A stretch of DNA of 64,000 nt from Lachnospiraceae bacterium (GTDB lineage Bacteria; Bacillota; Clostridia; Lachnospirales; Lachnospiraceae). The position numbers were made by a program, and so were the translations under genes. Position 1 is the stretch's first letter. The number at the start of each line of letters is the position of its first letter. The notes below the pieces were generated by a model that was not told the DNA's origin, did no database searches, and was given only the letters and a program-made list of their open reading frames with translations. The stretch is taken from the NCBI GenBank assembly GCA_015057555.1, contig SVEC01000004.1:1-64000 (forward strand), written 5' to 3'. Positions 16,499 to 25,931 of this stretch are shown one piece after another.

Positions 16499-17260
16499 TT
16501 ACCCTACTTCTCCCTGAATGCGCCTTTTCACCTGACAAGTTTTATCCTTACAGGTAGCACATTGCAACACCTTATTTGACTGACTCCAAAAGCGTTCTGG
16601 GTACTTTGCGTATAATATCTCCCAGTGAATAAGTACAACTAGTGATGTAAAAAACAAGCTCCAGCTAAAGAAGTTTTTAATAAAGAGCATAGGGGTAAAC
16701 ATCATAAAGTGCCCCCAATCATATATTCTGCAGTTGACACAACATCTATTCTTCATAATAAACTTCTGGAAAGGACAGAAAAACAATATACAGATATAAT
16801 CACTTAAAAAATAAAACACTGTCAGCATAAGGAGGTCTACATCTGCAATCACCTCTGCCAGATATAAAATCCCAAATACTGCATTGAAGGAAAGCCACAG
16901 CAGCATAACCTTCCAGGCTTTTACATTTTGGTCTTGAACAAACCTAAATAGTTCCTCCCTAGAATACCCCTCAACCGAAATATAGCTTTGCTCTAAGCTT
17001 TTTTCCAAAGCCATAGTCTTTCTTTTATTGGGTATAAGATGAGATACCATCATAACCATAAATATTAACCACAGGGCATGTATAGGCGTAATACCGTAAT
17101 CAATTATTCCTAGATGAAACTCATAATTTAGTAAATATCCTAGTAATGCTCTATCCTTTAAATAAATCACCAAAAAGCCTACAAATATAACAACTCTAAA
17201 AATCAGCTTTATCCAGTATCTTTTTAGCATAGCCGTCTCTATTATTTTCTTTGGGTTCAT
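16499..17260 (-). CDS. Uncharacterised polytopic membrane protein with cysteine motifs
   Basis: This 253-residue protein has about six hydrophobic segments. Two cysteine clusters stand out: CCVNCRIYDWGHFMMF in the middle, and CATCKDKTC near the C-terminus followed by a basic tail. They may bind a metal or form a redox pair. No characterised family is recognised. It lies 13 bases downstream of aroD on the same strand and is probably cotranscribed, with no obvious functional link to shikimate synthesis. Confidence 0.7.
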   Translation of the reverse strand: MNPKKIIETAMLKRYWIKLIFRVVIFVGFLVIYLKDRALLGYLLNYEFHLGIIDYGITPIHALWLIFMVMMVSHLIPNKRKTMALEKSLEQSYISVEGYSREELFRFVQDQNVKAWKVMLLWLSFNAVFGILYLAEVIADVDLLMLTVFYFLSDYICILFFCPFQKFIMKNRCCVNCRIYDWGHFMMFTPMLFIKNFFSWSLFFTSLVVLIHWEILYAKYPERFWSQSNKVLQCATCKDKTCQVKRRIQGEVG

Positions 17261-17273
17261 AATTCTAGTCTCC

Positions 17274-18068
17274 CTAAACTGTTTTGTTGTGAATCATATC
17301 AAGCATTTCATTGAGTTCCCTTACCTGAAGCTGTCCCGGTGCAGAAACCTGTCCCACTGAGCCGAAGGTTACGGCACTTCCATATACCTCTCCTAATATT
17401 CGACTTTGTGCACCTATTTCTCCCATAGACATAGAAACTATTGGGGCTCCTGTACCCTTCATATGAGCATCCACAGTTGCAGATAAAAGCACCTCTAAAT
17501 CTTCCTTGGAATGTGGCATAACTGCTATCTTTGCCACGTCTGCCCCAAGACGTTGCATCCTAATAAGACGGTTTACTATCTCTTCCCTATCAGGTGTTTT
17601 TTCAAAGTCATGGTTAGACATTATTATCTTTACCTGATTCATTTTTGCAAGGTCTATCAAGGCGCATTTTTCTCCCACAGAAGCTAGCTCCACATCCACC
17701 ATATCAGCTAATTTATTCTCTATAACAAAGCTATTAATCTCTTCTATGGTCTTAGAATACTCCCTGTCCACACCACCTTCTCTAGGACTTCTAATAGTAA
17801 ATAGCAATACTTTATCCCCTAAGGCTTCTCTAACCTTAGCCAATATATCCTTTACTTTTTTGAAATCTTGAAGTTCATCATAGTAATCTGCTCTAAACTC
17901 TACTATATCTATTCTAGTTTCCTTAGCCTCATTTAAAATATCCTCAAGGTGTTCCATAACAAGCTGGTCATCTTCCCCCATAAGAGGTACGCAAACTAGG
18001 GGTCTTATGCCACTCTTTATTACAGTATTTCTTATAACAACCTCTTTATTTACAAATGTACCCTTCAT
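17274..18068 (-). CDS. aroD: Type I 3-dehydroquinate dehydratase
   Basis: This 264-residue class I enzyme removes water from 3-dehydroquinate in the shikimate pathway through a Schiff base. IVEFRADYYD (E57, R59, D61), SNHDFEKTP (H153) and DVAKIAVMP (K180, the imine lysine) are all present. The C-terminal SMGEIGAQSRI and GQVSAPGQ segments bind the carboxylate. Length is typical. No other aromatic-pathway gene is nearby. It heads a short operon with the cysteine-motif membrane protein. Confidence 0.95.
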   Translation of the reverse strand: MKGTFVNKEVVIRNTVIKSGIRPLVCVPLMGEDDQLVMEHLEDILNEAKETRIDIVEFRADYYDELQDFKKVKDILAKVREALGDKVLLFTIRSPREGGVDREYSKTIEEINSFVIENKLADMVDVELASVGEKCALIDLAKMNQVKIIMSNHDFEKTPDREEIVNRLIRMQRLGADVAKIAVMPHSKEDLEVLLSATVDAHMKGTGAPIVSMSMGEIGAQSRILGEVYGSAVTFGSVGQVSAPGQLQVRELNEMLDMIHNKTV

Positions 18069-18105
18069 CTATTTATAATCCTTTCACTAAACTATGCTTC
18101 TTGGG

Positions 18106-18447
18106 CTACATTGATAATGAAAATACACCTTTAATAATATCCACTATCATCATTATAAAATATACATGATATGCCACAAAGCCTATACCATAAAGCACAA
18201 GCATAAATATGTTGAAGCTTATAAGCGGCTTGTAATCTATGTGAGGATTCTTGTCCCTCTTGCCCATACTAAGGGCCAGCATAAGTACCTGTAAGCTAAC
18301 TATTCCATCAAACAATATCCACAGTAAAATCTTATATATAAATCCCCATTCAGAAGCTATCATCATATAGGCCAAATATCCCATAAGAGCTAAGCCTAAA
18401 ATTGACACAAATGTATTAACTATCGAAAACTTATTCTTTTCCTCCAT
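18106..18447 (-). CDS. Small uncharacterised membrane protein
   Basis: This 113-residue protein has about three hydrophobic helices (near 10-28, 32-52 and 70-105) and a lysine/asparagine-rich loop between the second and third. GGGAGGAGATTATT precedes the ATG. It lies 37 bases upstream of aroD on the same strand. No family is recognised. Confidence 0.65.
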   Translation of the reverse strand: MEEKNKFSIVNTFVSILGLALMGYLAYMMIASEWGFIYKILLWILFDGIVSLQVLMLALSMGKRDKNPHIDYKPLISFNIFMLVLYGIGFVAYHVYFIMMIVDIIKGVFSLSM

Positions 18448-18516
18448 AATAATCTCCTCCCAAAATATTAATTAAAATCAAATATTATAATATCACATAT
18501 ATTTCCAATAAAAAAG

Positions 18517-18549
18517 CACTCCTGCAAGATTTTTCATCCTGCAGGAGTG
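18517..18549 (-). terminator. Intrinsic terminator of the 809-residue membrane protein gene
   Basis: CACTCCTGCA and TGCAGGAGTG form a 10-bp stem, followed on the minus strand by CTTTTTTA, 19 bases after the stop at 18568. Confidence 0.85.
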
Positions 18550-18567
18550 ACTAAAATTATAACTTTA

Positions 18568-20997
18568 TTAATTGAGCACCTTATAGTACTTTGTAGAAAT
18601 AGTTTCTGCTAACATTTCCTTTGTATAGGTTACAGGCTCGTCATCATCATAAATACCTATTGAAGAACAAAGAACTACTCCATCACCTATTTCCTTTGCA
18701 AACATGTATGAAGAGAAAGTCATATCAAAAGATTTGTACTGCACATATGAATAATAAACGGTCTCCCCATCAACCTCAATAGTTTGACCTATTTCCTGTG
18801 CAAGGACATCCTCCTCTGGAACATAAATAAACTCTGCAACTTCACCTGGCGTCCAATCCTCATATAAAGAATACTCTACATAGGAATACTCCTCTGTAGC
18901 ATATGAAATATACCAATCTGAAACATAGTCAAGAGCAAAGCCATCTATACAGCCTAAAATCTCAACCTTCTTATCTACAAGCTCAGCCTCGAGAATCATA
19001 TCATCCTCAGCAGGCTCATCAGGCTCTGTTGGTTCAGCTGGCTCTGTTGGCTCTACAACTGTACTTCCAAATATATCTGAATTTGAATCTAACCATTCAT
19101 TAATAAGAGCCTCATTATCAGTAAGTATATCCTGGAAGGTTGCCTCAGTTAATGTAGTAACATCATATACTGGTAAGCTAGTGTCAATACCCTTTGCGTC
19201 ATGAGTTGATGTATCAACCTTAATCTTAGCAGCCATGCCTACCATCTTCTCATCATCTGCATATAGGTCACACTTTGAAAGCTCAACTGTGTAAGCAACA
19301 CCCTTCTTAACATCCTTAAGTCCACCTGCAAACTCTGCCTTAATAACACCTGCATCCTTAATGTCAATAGACATATTGCCATCAAATGCATTAGTATTCT
19401 TATCCATATTTGTCTTCATGTCTACAGTGACATAAGTTGTTCCATTGTATACCACATCACAGTATACATCGTAAGAATCCTTAGAATCTGATGAATTGTC
19501 AGTGGTCTTGAAGTTAACGTCTATTACTTCACCTGAAGCAAATACAGTAACCTTTCCTGAAGGAGCAGTATCTATATTCTCAGCATTGAACTTAACGCCT
19601 GCTGTCTCGCCCATTACATCAAAATTAAGTGCTCCTGATGCATTCTCATCATCAATATCTAAGCTAAAATCATATCCGATGTTTGCACCGTAAAGGCTTA
19701 ACTCATCACCACAAACAATCTTTACAATCTTATCACCCTTAACATAAACCTTAACTACAAGGTCATTCTGAATAAGGCTTGTGAAAATACCAGAATAACT
19801 ACTCATAGTTGACTGGAAGGTATCTGTATCCATACCAAGCTCAGCTAAAGCAGCTGGATTAGCAGCAGCCTCTGCAACTACTACATCCCACATATCAGTT
19901 ATAGCCTTCTTCATACTCTTCTGTGGAACAGTTATATAATATTCCTTAGCTGTAACTGTCTTGCCATTTACATCAATCTTTGCCTTGCCCTGCTTCTCAT
20001 AGGTTACACTATCCCAAAGCTCCTCAAGGATAGTAACATACTCACTGTTAATTTCTGTAGCTGCTGTTGAAGTAGCAAGATTGAAATACATATCTGCCAT
20101 ATTAAATTCCGGCATTCCCTCAAGCTGCATCGCCTGACCAAGCTCAGAATTCTCAAGAGCTTGGAAAATATTCTCATTTGGAAGTGAGAAATATCCATTA
20201 ATTAATTCTGGAACCTGGAAGTATGTGTTTGTCTCATCAACTACCATGGAAGCATTGAGGAAATCTGCTCCATTCATACTAATTGTCCAGTCAGAATTAG
20301 CAAGCTTATTTTGTACATCTATTGTCTCTGAAAAGCCAGCACCTACAGTCAACTCCTCACCTGTAGTGTTTTCAACTATCTCCATAGAAAACTCTCTAAC
20401 ACCACCTGTAGTTGCAAACTTATCTGCAATCTCCTGAGCTCCAACTATGTCCTCTGTAGTAGCATCTGCCTCAATACCAAAGGTTGCTTCAAATGCATCT
20501 AACACCACTTCTTTGTCAGTTTTAAAAAGCTTTGGAAGGAAAATAATAGCACATACTATAAGAGCTATTAAAGCGATTCCTCCACCAATAATTCCACCGA
20601 TAGCTCCCTTTGACAAAGGCTTCTTAACCTTTGGTGGCTTACCTCCACCCATTGGTGGCTGACCATATGGTTGCTGATTCACCATGCCCATCTGTGGCTG
20701 ACCGAATTGTGGCTGCTGTGGCATTCCACCCATCTGTGGCTGACCAAACTGTGGTTGCTGATTCATCCCACCCATTGGCTGGCCAAACTGTGGCTGCTGT
20801 GGCATTCCACCCATCTGTGGCTGGCCAAACTGTGGCTGCTGTGGCATTCCACCCATTGGCTGACCAAACTGTGGCTGCTGTGGTGCTCCACCCATTGGCT
20901 GACCAAACTGTGGAGCTATAGGAGTTTCCTCCTGTGCAAGCTTAAAGCCTGACTTTTCTTCTGGCATTTCATTGTTGCCATTGTTAAAATTATCCAT
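18568..20997 (-). CDS. Membrane-anchored protein with N-terminal Gln/Pro/Gly repeats and large outer domain
   Basis: The 809-residue protein begins with a cytoplasmic low-complexity region (about 25-125) built from nine or so repeats of the type QPQFGQP(Q)MGG. A membrane helix follows ([20 protein letters not shown], about 130-150). The external region of more than 600 residues contains beta-rich lipoprotein-like segments resembling LolA-type folds, a Pro/Glu spacer ([17 protein letters not shown]) and a small C-terminal domain. Sorting motifs are absent. The layout suggests a surface-facing envelope protein with a disordered cytoplasmic tail. The 322-residue protein upstream has a related tail. 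Function unknown. Confidence 0.75.
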   Translation of the reverse strand: MDNFNNGNNEMPEEKSGFKLAQEETPIAPQFGQPMGGAPQQPQFGQPMGGMPQQPQFGQPQMGGMPQQPQFGQPMGGMNQQPQFGQPQMGGMPQQPQFGQPQMGMVNQQPYGQPPMGGGKPPKVKKPLSKGAIGGIIGGGIALIALIVCAIIFLPKLFKTDKEVVLDAFEATFGIEADATTEDIVGAQEIADKFATTGGVREFSMEIVENTTGEELTVGAGFSETIDVQNKLANSDWTISMNGADFLNASMVVDETNTYFQVPELINGYFSLPNENIFQALENSELGQAMQLEGMPEFNMADMYFNLATSTAATEINSEYVTILEELWDSVTYEKQGKAKIDVNGKTVTAKEYYITVPQKSMKKAITDMWDVVVAEAAANPAALAELGMDTDTFQSTMSSYSGIFTSLIQNDLVVKVYVKGDKIVKIVCGDELSLYGANIGYDFSLDIDDENASGALNFDVMGETAGVKFNAENIDTAPSGKVTVFASGEVIDVNFKTTDNSSDSKDSYDVYCDVVYNGTTYVTVDMKTNMDKNTNAFDGNMSIDIKDAGVIKAEFAGGLKDVKKGVAYTVELSKCDLYADDEKMVGMAAKIKVDTSTHDAKGIDTSLPVYDVTTLTEATFQDILTDNEALINEWLDSNSDIFGSTVVEPTEPAEPTEPDEPAEDDMILEAELVDKKVEILGCIDGFALDYVSDWYISYATEEYSYVEYSLYEDWTPGEVAEFIYVPEEDVLAQEIGQTIEVDGETVYYSYVQYKSFDMTFSSYMFAKEIGDGVVLCSSIGIYDDDEPVTYTKEMLAETISTKYYKVLN

Positions 20998-21080
20998 CTT
21001 TATCCTCCTTTATGAAAATCCCCCGAGATATTATATAATGACTGGCGAAGCCCCCTTCACCATTCACTATTGGGAATTAA

Positions 21081-22049
21081 TTAAATATCCTTAACTGCAC
21101 TTGCTATACCAAGTCCTGAACCAATGATAAGTGCCCAAGCACCGATACCCATCATAGCAAAGAAATTAGTTGAGCAAATCATTATCCATACAAGACAAAC
21201 TAATGGGATTGCTGAGAATACAATCTTCATAGTCTTGTCCTTAGTAATAGTTGTTACAAATAATAAGATACCTGCGATGATAATTAACCAAGGTGAAAGA
21301 AGAAGTGGAATCTGACCCTTAACTGCAAGATGAGCAACACCTATAACCTCTTTAACCGGCTTCTCATCAACCTTAACATCTGTCTCATCCTCTATCTCGT
21401 CAACTATCTCATCCTCATAGTCCTCTATAAGGTCTGTAATATCACTCTTCTCAATATCTGCATCCCACTCGTCATTTGCATAGTCAACTACATTGTCAAC
21501 ACTATTGCTTATCTTTGAAAGCTCGAACATATTAAAGCCATCAGCTACACTAACCTTAACACCTTCAATCTTGTCACTATAATGAACTGATGCAAAGTTC
21601 ATAAATGGTGCAAATACAAGTAACATAGCACCGATTAATCCAAGCAAGCACCAAAGTCCAAGACCAAGCTGCTTAGATCTGTTTGCAAAATCTCCCTTCA
21701 CAGAGCCAACCTTACTCTTAAACTTATCAACTGCTGATGGACCCTGCTTTACAGGCTGACCATACTGATTGTACATCTGCTGGCCGTATGGCTGCTGTCC
21801 ATACTGTGGCTGACCATATGGCTGCTGCATCTGCTGATTATACTGTGGCTGGCCGTATGGATGCTGCATCTGTGGATTGTACTGTGGCTGGCCATATGGC
21901 TGCTGATTATACTGTGGCTGTGCCATCTGCTGCATCTGTGGGTTATACTGTGGTTGCTGCATCTGTGGCTGCGCCTCCTGCACAAAAGGCTGCTGGCTCA
22001 TATCTGCCATTTCAGTTCTATCCTGCTGTCCGTTCATGTTGTTATCCAT
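21081..22049 (-). CDS. Membrane protein with N-terminal Gln/Tyr/Pro repeats
   Basis: This 322-residue protein opens with QQ/PQYN/PYGQP repeats (about 20-100), then a basic segment and about four membrane helices (two near 135-160, others at 245-320). An outer loop between them is rich in Asp/Glu (SDITDLIEDYEDEIVDEIED). The low-complexity cytoplasmic tail resembles that of the 809-residue protein encoded 83 bases downstream, and the two are probably cotranscribed. Proline/glutamine-rich tails of this kind often mediate protein clustering; that role is inference. It starts 30 bases after buk. Confidence 0.72.
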   Translation of the reverse strand: MDNNMNGQQDRTEMADMSQQPFVQEAQPQMQQPQYNPQMQQMAQPQYNQQPYGQPQYNPQMQHPYGQPQYNQQMQQPYGQPQYGQQPYGQQMYNQYGQPVKQGPSAVDKFKSKVGSVKGDFANRSKQLGLGLWCLLGLIGAMLLVFAPFMNFASVHYSDKIEGVKVSVADGFNMFELSKISNSVDNVVDYANDEWDADIEKSDITDLIEDYEDEIVDEIEDETDVKVDEKPVKEVIGVAHLAVKGQIPLLLSPWLIIIAGILLFVTTITKDKTMKIVFSAIPLVCLVWIMICSTNFFAMMGIGAWALIIGSGLGIASAVKDI

Positions 22050-22079
22050 TATTGTACCTCCCTATAATAAAATTTCTTA

Positions 22080-23144
22080 TTAGTAAACCTTAGCTTCCTC
22101 TTCACCATTTAATACTCTAAGAGCACCCTGACAAAGAGCTAACATCTCATCCTCACCTGGGTAAACTGTAAATGGTGCGATAAAGCCAACCTTCTTCTCC
22201 ATATCCTCGATAAGACTCTTCTGATATGCAATACCACCTGTGAAGATGATTCGGTCAACCTTACCATTTAATACTGTAGCCTGAGCTCCGATATCCTTAG
22301 CAACCTGATATACAAATGCATTGTAGATAAGAGTTGCCTTCTCATCGCCCTCTTTTACTGCCTTTTCTACATCTCTTGCATCGTTAGTTCCAAGGTATGC
22401 ATTGTAGCCAGCCTTACCAACTAACTGCTTAATCATTTCCTTCTCTGTATACTTACCTGAGTAGCAAAGTCTTACAAGCTCACCTGCTGGAACAGCTCCT
22501 GCCCTCTCTGGTGAAAATGCACCGTCACCGTCAAGTGCGTTAAATACATCGATAATTCTACCGCCCTTATGAGCACCAACAGAAACACCTCCACCCATGT
22601 GAACTACGATAAGATTAAGGTCCTCATACTTGATGCCTGATTCCTTAGCATATCTTTTCGCAACTGCCTTTTGATTAAGTGCGTGGAATACACTTGTTCT
22701 AGGAAGCTCTGGATGTCCTGAAATTCTAGCCACATCATCCATCTCATCAACTACAACAGGATCAACTATGTAAGCTGGAATACCAAGCTCATCAGCCATC
22801 TCTCTAGCGATGATACCACCAAGGTTAGAAGCATGCTCCTTCTTAGCCTCCTTAAGATCCTTAATAAGTGCATCTGTACACTCATAGGTACCACTTGGAA
22901 TTGGTCTAAGGAATCCACCTCTACCAACAATAACATCTAAGGTCTTAACATCAAAGTTATTCTCCTCTAAAACTGATGCGATAACCTCCTTACGGAAGTC
23001 CTTCTGAGCTACTACTGAATCATACTTCTCGATAACCTCTGTAGCATGTCTTAAGGTCTGATCAAATACTAATGTCTCATCCTCGAACACTGCAATCTTA
23101 GTTGAAGTTGAACCAGGATTGATAATAAGTGACTTATAACCCAT
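22080..23144 (-). CDS. buk: Butyrate kinase
   Basis: This 354-residue ASKHA-fold kinase converts butyryl phosphate and ADP into butyrate and ATP, the energy-conserving last step of the kinase route of butyrate formation. [17 protein letters not shown] at the N-terminus is the phosphate-1 loop, [20 protein letters not shown] near residue 180 the central acetate/butyrate-kinase signature, and [10 protein letters not shown] the adenosine motif. It lies 42 bases downstream of ptb. A branched-chain or propionate-type acyl kinase is possible, but pairing with ptb makes butyrate the best call. Confidence 0.93.
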   Translation of the reverse strand: MGYKSLIINPGSTSTKIAVFEDETLVFDQTLRHATEVIEKYDSVVAQKDFRKEVIASVLEENNFDVKTLDVIVGRGGFLRPIPSGTYECTDALIKDLKEAKKEHASNLGGIIAREMADELGIPAYIVDPVVVDEMDDVARISGHPELPRTSVFHALNQKAVAKRYAKESGIKYEDLNLIVVHMGGGVSVGAHKGGRIIDVFNALDGDGAFSPERAGAVPAGELVRLCYSGKYTEKEMIKQLVGKAGYNAYLGTNDARDVEKAVKEGDEKATLIYNAFVYQVAKDIGAQATVLNGKVDRIIFTGGIAYQKSLIEDMEKKVGFIAPFTVYPGEDEMLALCQGALRVLNGEEEAKVY

Positions 23145-23186
23145 CTTTATAATCCTCCATTCTTAATATATGCTTAGAAAATATAT

Positions 23187-24104
23187 TTAGTTATTCTTAG
23201 CCATAGCCTCTGCAACGATAGCTGCAAGTGCTATAGAATTAACCTTTGTCTCAAATGAATCTGAACGTGAAGTAAGGATAACTGGAGCCTTAGTTCCTGT
23301 AAGGATACAACCATTCTTAACCTTTGCAGTATGTACAAGCACCTTATATACAAGGTTACCTGCATGGATGTCTGGGAAGAGAAGGATATCTGCATCACCA
23401 ACAATCTTTCTATCAGTAGCACCCTTATGTCTAGCTGCCTCTGGGTCGATAGCAAGGTCCATAGAAAGTGGTCCATCTACGATACAGCCTGTAATCTTGC
23501 CTTCCTCATTCATCTTAGTAAGCTCTGCTGCCTCAACTGTAGCTGGCATCTTAGGATTAACAACCTCAACTGCTGCAAGAGGAGCAACCTTAGGACACTC
23601 AATACCACAAGCCTTAGCAACCTCAACTGTATTCTCGATAATACCAACCTTATCCTCAAGAGTAGGGTATGGTATAAATGCAACATCTGTAAGGTAAATC
23701 ATCTTCTCTAAGCCCTCTACCTCAAAAACTGCAACGTGAGAAAGTGGCTTACCTGTTCTAAGACCAACCTCCTTATCAAGTACACTCTTAAGGAAGCCTT
23801 TAGTATCTAAAAGACCCTTCATATACATATCAGCCTTGCCGTCATGTACAAGCTTAACTGCAGTTAAAGCTGCCTCAGTGTTATCCTTAACATCGATAAC
23901 TTCATAGCCATCTAAGCTCATGTTAAGTGAATCTGCAACCTCCTTAATCTTGTCTGCATCACCAACTAAAATAGCGTCAGCGATATTTCTCTCCTTAGCT
24001 GCCTGTACTGCCTCAAGTACGGCATCGTCCTGTGCTACTGCAACAGCAACCTTCTTCTTAGAGCATGAAGAAATCTTTTCAAGTAATCCGTCGAAATTGT
24101 TCAT
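23187..24104 (-). CDS. ptb: Phosphate butyryltransferase
   Basis: This 305-residue enzyme of the phosphotransacetylase family converts butyryl-CoA and phosphate into butyryl phosphate for Buk. The family core is visible in MYMKGLLDTKGFLKSVLD and GKPLSHVAVFEVEG, and in the C-terminal LLFPDIHAGNLVYK and TSRSDSFETKVNSIALA. The length of about 305 fits Ptb rather than the longer Pta. With buk it gives the terminal Ptb-Buk route instead of butyryl-CoA:acetate CoA-transferase. Confidence 0.93.
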   Translation of the reverse strand: MNNFDGLLEKISSCSKKKVAVAVAQDDAVLEAVQAAKERNIADAILVGDADKIKEVADSLNMSLDGYEVIDVKDNTEAALTAVKLVHDGKADMYMKGLLDTKGFLKSVLDKEVGLRTGKPLSHVAVFEVEGLEKMIYLTDVAFIPYPTLEDKVGIIENTVEVAKACGIECPKVAPLAAVEVVNPKMPATVEAAELTKMNEEGKITGCIVDGPLSMDLAIDPEAARHKGATDRKIVGDADILLFPDIHAGNLVYKVLVHTAKVKNGCILTGTKAPVILTSRSDSFETKVNSIALAAIVAEAMAKNN

Positions 24105-24126
24105 TTGTTTTAAGTCCTTTCTACTA

Positions 24127-24396
24127 TTAATTATTCTCTCTATTGCGCTCTATCACATCAATAACTGATGAGATAATACAGAGTAATACTGCAATGGTAC
24201 CAAGCCTTCTGGCCAATCTTTTGTTAAGTAGCTTATTTTCCTTCTTTAGCTGCTTAGACACCTTCTTGGTTAGCTTCTTCTCCTTTTTCAGGGCCTTTTT
24301 CCTCTCCTTCTTTTCTACCTTGTCCTCTAAAGGCTCATCAGGCAGCTTAGGGAGCTTTGGTTCATTAACCTTTTTTGGTTGTTTGACTTTTGCCAT
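24127..24396 (-). CDS. Small lysine-rich protein with C-terminal membrane helix
   Basis: The 89 residues are strongly basic (KKERKKALKKEKKLTKKV), with one hydrophobic helix near the C-terminus (GTIAVLLCIISSVIDVI). It is first in the operon with ptb and buk, 22 bases upstream of ptb, behind a good promoter. A tail-anchored coiled coil is likely. No family is recognised and its link to butyrate formation is unknown. Confidence 0.6.
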   Translation of the reverse strand: MAKVKQPKKVNEPKLPKLPDEPLEDKVEKKERKKALKKEKKLTKKVSKQLKKENKLLNKRLARRLGTIAVLLCIISSVIDVIERNRENN

Positions 24397-24443
24397 AGCA
24401 TCACTCCTTTTGATTAGATGTAGACACAGCTACACCAATATAC

Positions 24444-24460
24444 AATCATTAAAAATGATT
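24444..24460. promoter_or_regulatory. Palindrome at the ptb-buk transcription start, possible operator
   Basis: AATCATT-AAA-AATGATT is a perfect 7-bp palindrome with a 3-base centre. It overlaps the end of the -10 and the likely start site, a usual repressor position. The regulator is unknown. Confidence 0.4.
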
Positions 24461-24487
24461 ATATCACACTAAAGTGGCATAATTCAA
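24458..24487 (-). promoter_or_regulatory. Promoter of the small basic protein-ptb-buk operon
   Basis: Minus-strand TTGAAT (24482-24487) and TATAAT (24458-24463) are separated by 18 bases. The start codon lies about 60 nt downstream. Confidence 0.65.
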
Positions 24488-24531
24488 CTGATATGGTGAA
24501 TAATAGAAGGATTTTTTGTAGGAAATTTTAC

Positions 24532-24561
24532 ATAAAAAAAGTGGCCACACTGTCGCCACTT
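24532..24561 (-). terminator. Intrinsic terminator of the two-component operon
   Basis: AAGTGGC pairs with GCCACTT, followed on the minus strand by seven T residues, just after the stop at 24566. Confidence 0.85.
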
Positions 24562-24565
24562 CTTT

Positions 24566-25024
24566 CTACTTCATCAACTCATCACTAAGCCTTATAATCT
24601 CAGGCGCCACCTTCTCCCTCTCTACGCTAAGAGTTCGATTATAAAGTGGGTATGCCACTCCTAACACCGCCATACCTATAACACCGATTACTATACCAAC
24701 TATTAATCCTACATTTCCACTCATTCCAATATAGCTTCCTATATCAGTCATAGCAAGGCTCATGCCTGTGCCCATTACAAGTGCACCAACTACACCAACT
24801 ATTATGGACAACATGGTTGCTTTATTGGTAACCTGTTGGTCTAGTTTTCTAAGCTGTTCCATCTTGTCCTCTGGGGTATCCTGTGTTGGGAGATATTTCT
24901 TCCTGATTGCTTCTACCTCCTCCTGCTGCTGAGCAGAATATGTATAGTTGAAACTCTCCTTAGATGCATTATTTTTAGTTACTGCATCATTTATAATATT
25001 CTTATCATTAACATTCATATCCAT
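24566..25024 (-). CDS. Small membrane protein, paralogue of the 121-residue protein at 27737
   Basis: The 152-residue protein has a charged N-terminal half and two hydrophobic segments. It shares LVMG(T/S)GMSL(A/V)MTDIGS, the second helix, YP(L/I)Y and the C-terminal (E)II(R/A)LSD(E/K)LM with the 27737-28102 protein, so the two are paralogues. It is last in the regulator-kinase operon, 13 bases after the 297-residue membrane protein. Function unknown; position suggests a role in the same envelope response. Confidence 0.65.
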   Translation of the reverse strand: MDMNVNDKNIINDAVTKNNASKESFNYTYSAQQQEEVEAIRKKYLPTQDTPEDKMEQLRKLDQQVTNKATMLSIIVGVVGALVMGTGMSLAMTDIGSYIGMSGNVGLIVGIVIGVIGMAVLGVAYPLYNRTLSVEREKVAPEIIRLSDELMK

Positions 25025-25037
25025 ATAATTTATTATA

Positions 25038-25931
25038 CTACTCCTTAATATTCTTTATAGTTTTAACTGATTTTACAATCATATAAATTGACATTATCAA
25101 AACTGTAATACTTATTCCTGCCCCTGTCAGCATTATGAAAAGCCTTTTATTTTCAAGGGACATATTCTGTCCAAATTCTCCAAACATAGCTGTCTCTAGG
25201 GACAACATGGAAACTAATGCCGCAAATAACTGTATTGCTCTTACTGTAGTCATAACTGGTCTATTTAGCTTTCGATATTTTACCAGAGTTACTATGGCAT
25301 GTATAGTTGTATAAAATGTATATAACGCCATAACATATATTAAAATTCCACTATATGTAAATCCCTTATCCTGATAGAGAATCATCAGCACCGCGCCAGA
25401 CAGCACTATGTTCAAGGTAAGGAGGATTCCTGAGCACAGTATATTTAGCTTTAGCTCCCTAAGCTGATTTGTACCAAAAGCATCCTTGCTAACATACTTT
25501 GCCAGTATCAATCTTACAATTACTAAAATGGTGTAATATACAGCAAGTATTACAAACCACATAGAGTCATTTTCCACATAGAAAAATATATTAAGTCCAA
25601 CATATAACAGACTTGCGCAAAGGGATAAATATAAAGACGTATGAGCCCTGAAGCTTTCTTCATTTAAAAGCTTGTATCCAACAGGATTATGGTTTATCCT
25701 GTCCTTCATATGTTTTATATAACCTGGAAGATATACGATGCAATAGGCACAAATTGTTACCAAGGTATAGAAAGACATAACATAGACCACATATGCCACT
25801 ATAGTTGCATCCATACCCTTCACAAATACACCTATTAAAGCTATGGTGCTGGCCACAGTCAGTAACACTACCACCCACACCGGTGGAAATAAAAGTCTCT
25901 TTCCAAGCTTCTTCCAATCCATCCTACACAC
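25038..25931 (-). CDS. Polytopic membrane protein of the two-component operon
   Basis: The 297 residues form about eight hydrophobic helices with short loops. The first 8 bases overlap the end of the sensor kinase gene, so translation is coupled. No transporter signature is recognised. It is probably an output or accessory protein of the two-component system. Confidence 0.65.
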   Translation of the reverse strand: MCRMDWKKLGKRLLFPPVWVVVLLTVASTIALIGVFVKGMDATIVAYVVYVMSFYTLVTICAYCIVYLPGYIKHMKDRINHNPVGYKLLNEESFRAHTSLYLSLCASLLYVGLNIFFYVENDSMWFVILAVYYTILVIVRLILAKYVSKDAFGTNQLRELKLNILCSGILLTLNIVLSGAVLMILYQDKGFTYSGILIYVMALYTFYTTIHAIVTLVKYRKLNRPVMTTVRAIQLFAALVSMLSLETAMFGEFGQNMSLENKRLFIMLTGAGISITVLIMSIYMIVKSVKTIKNIKE

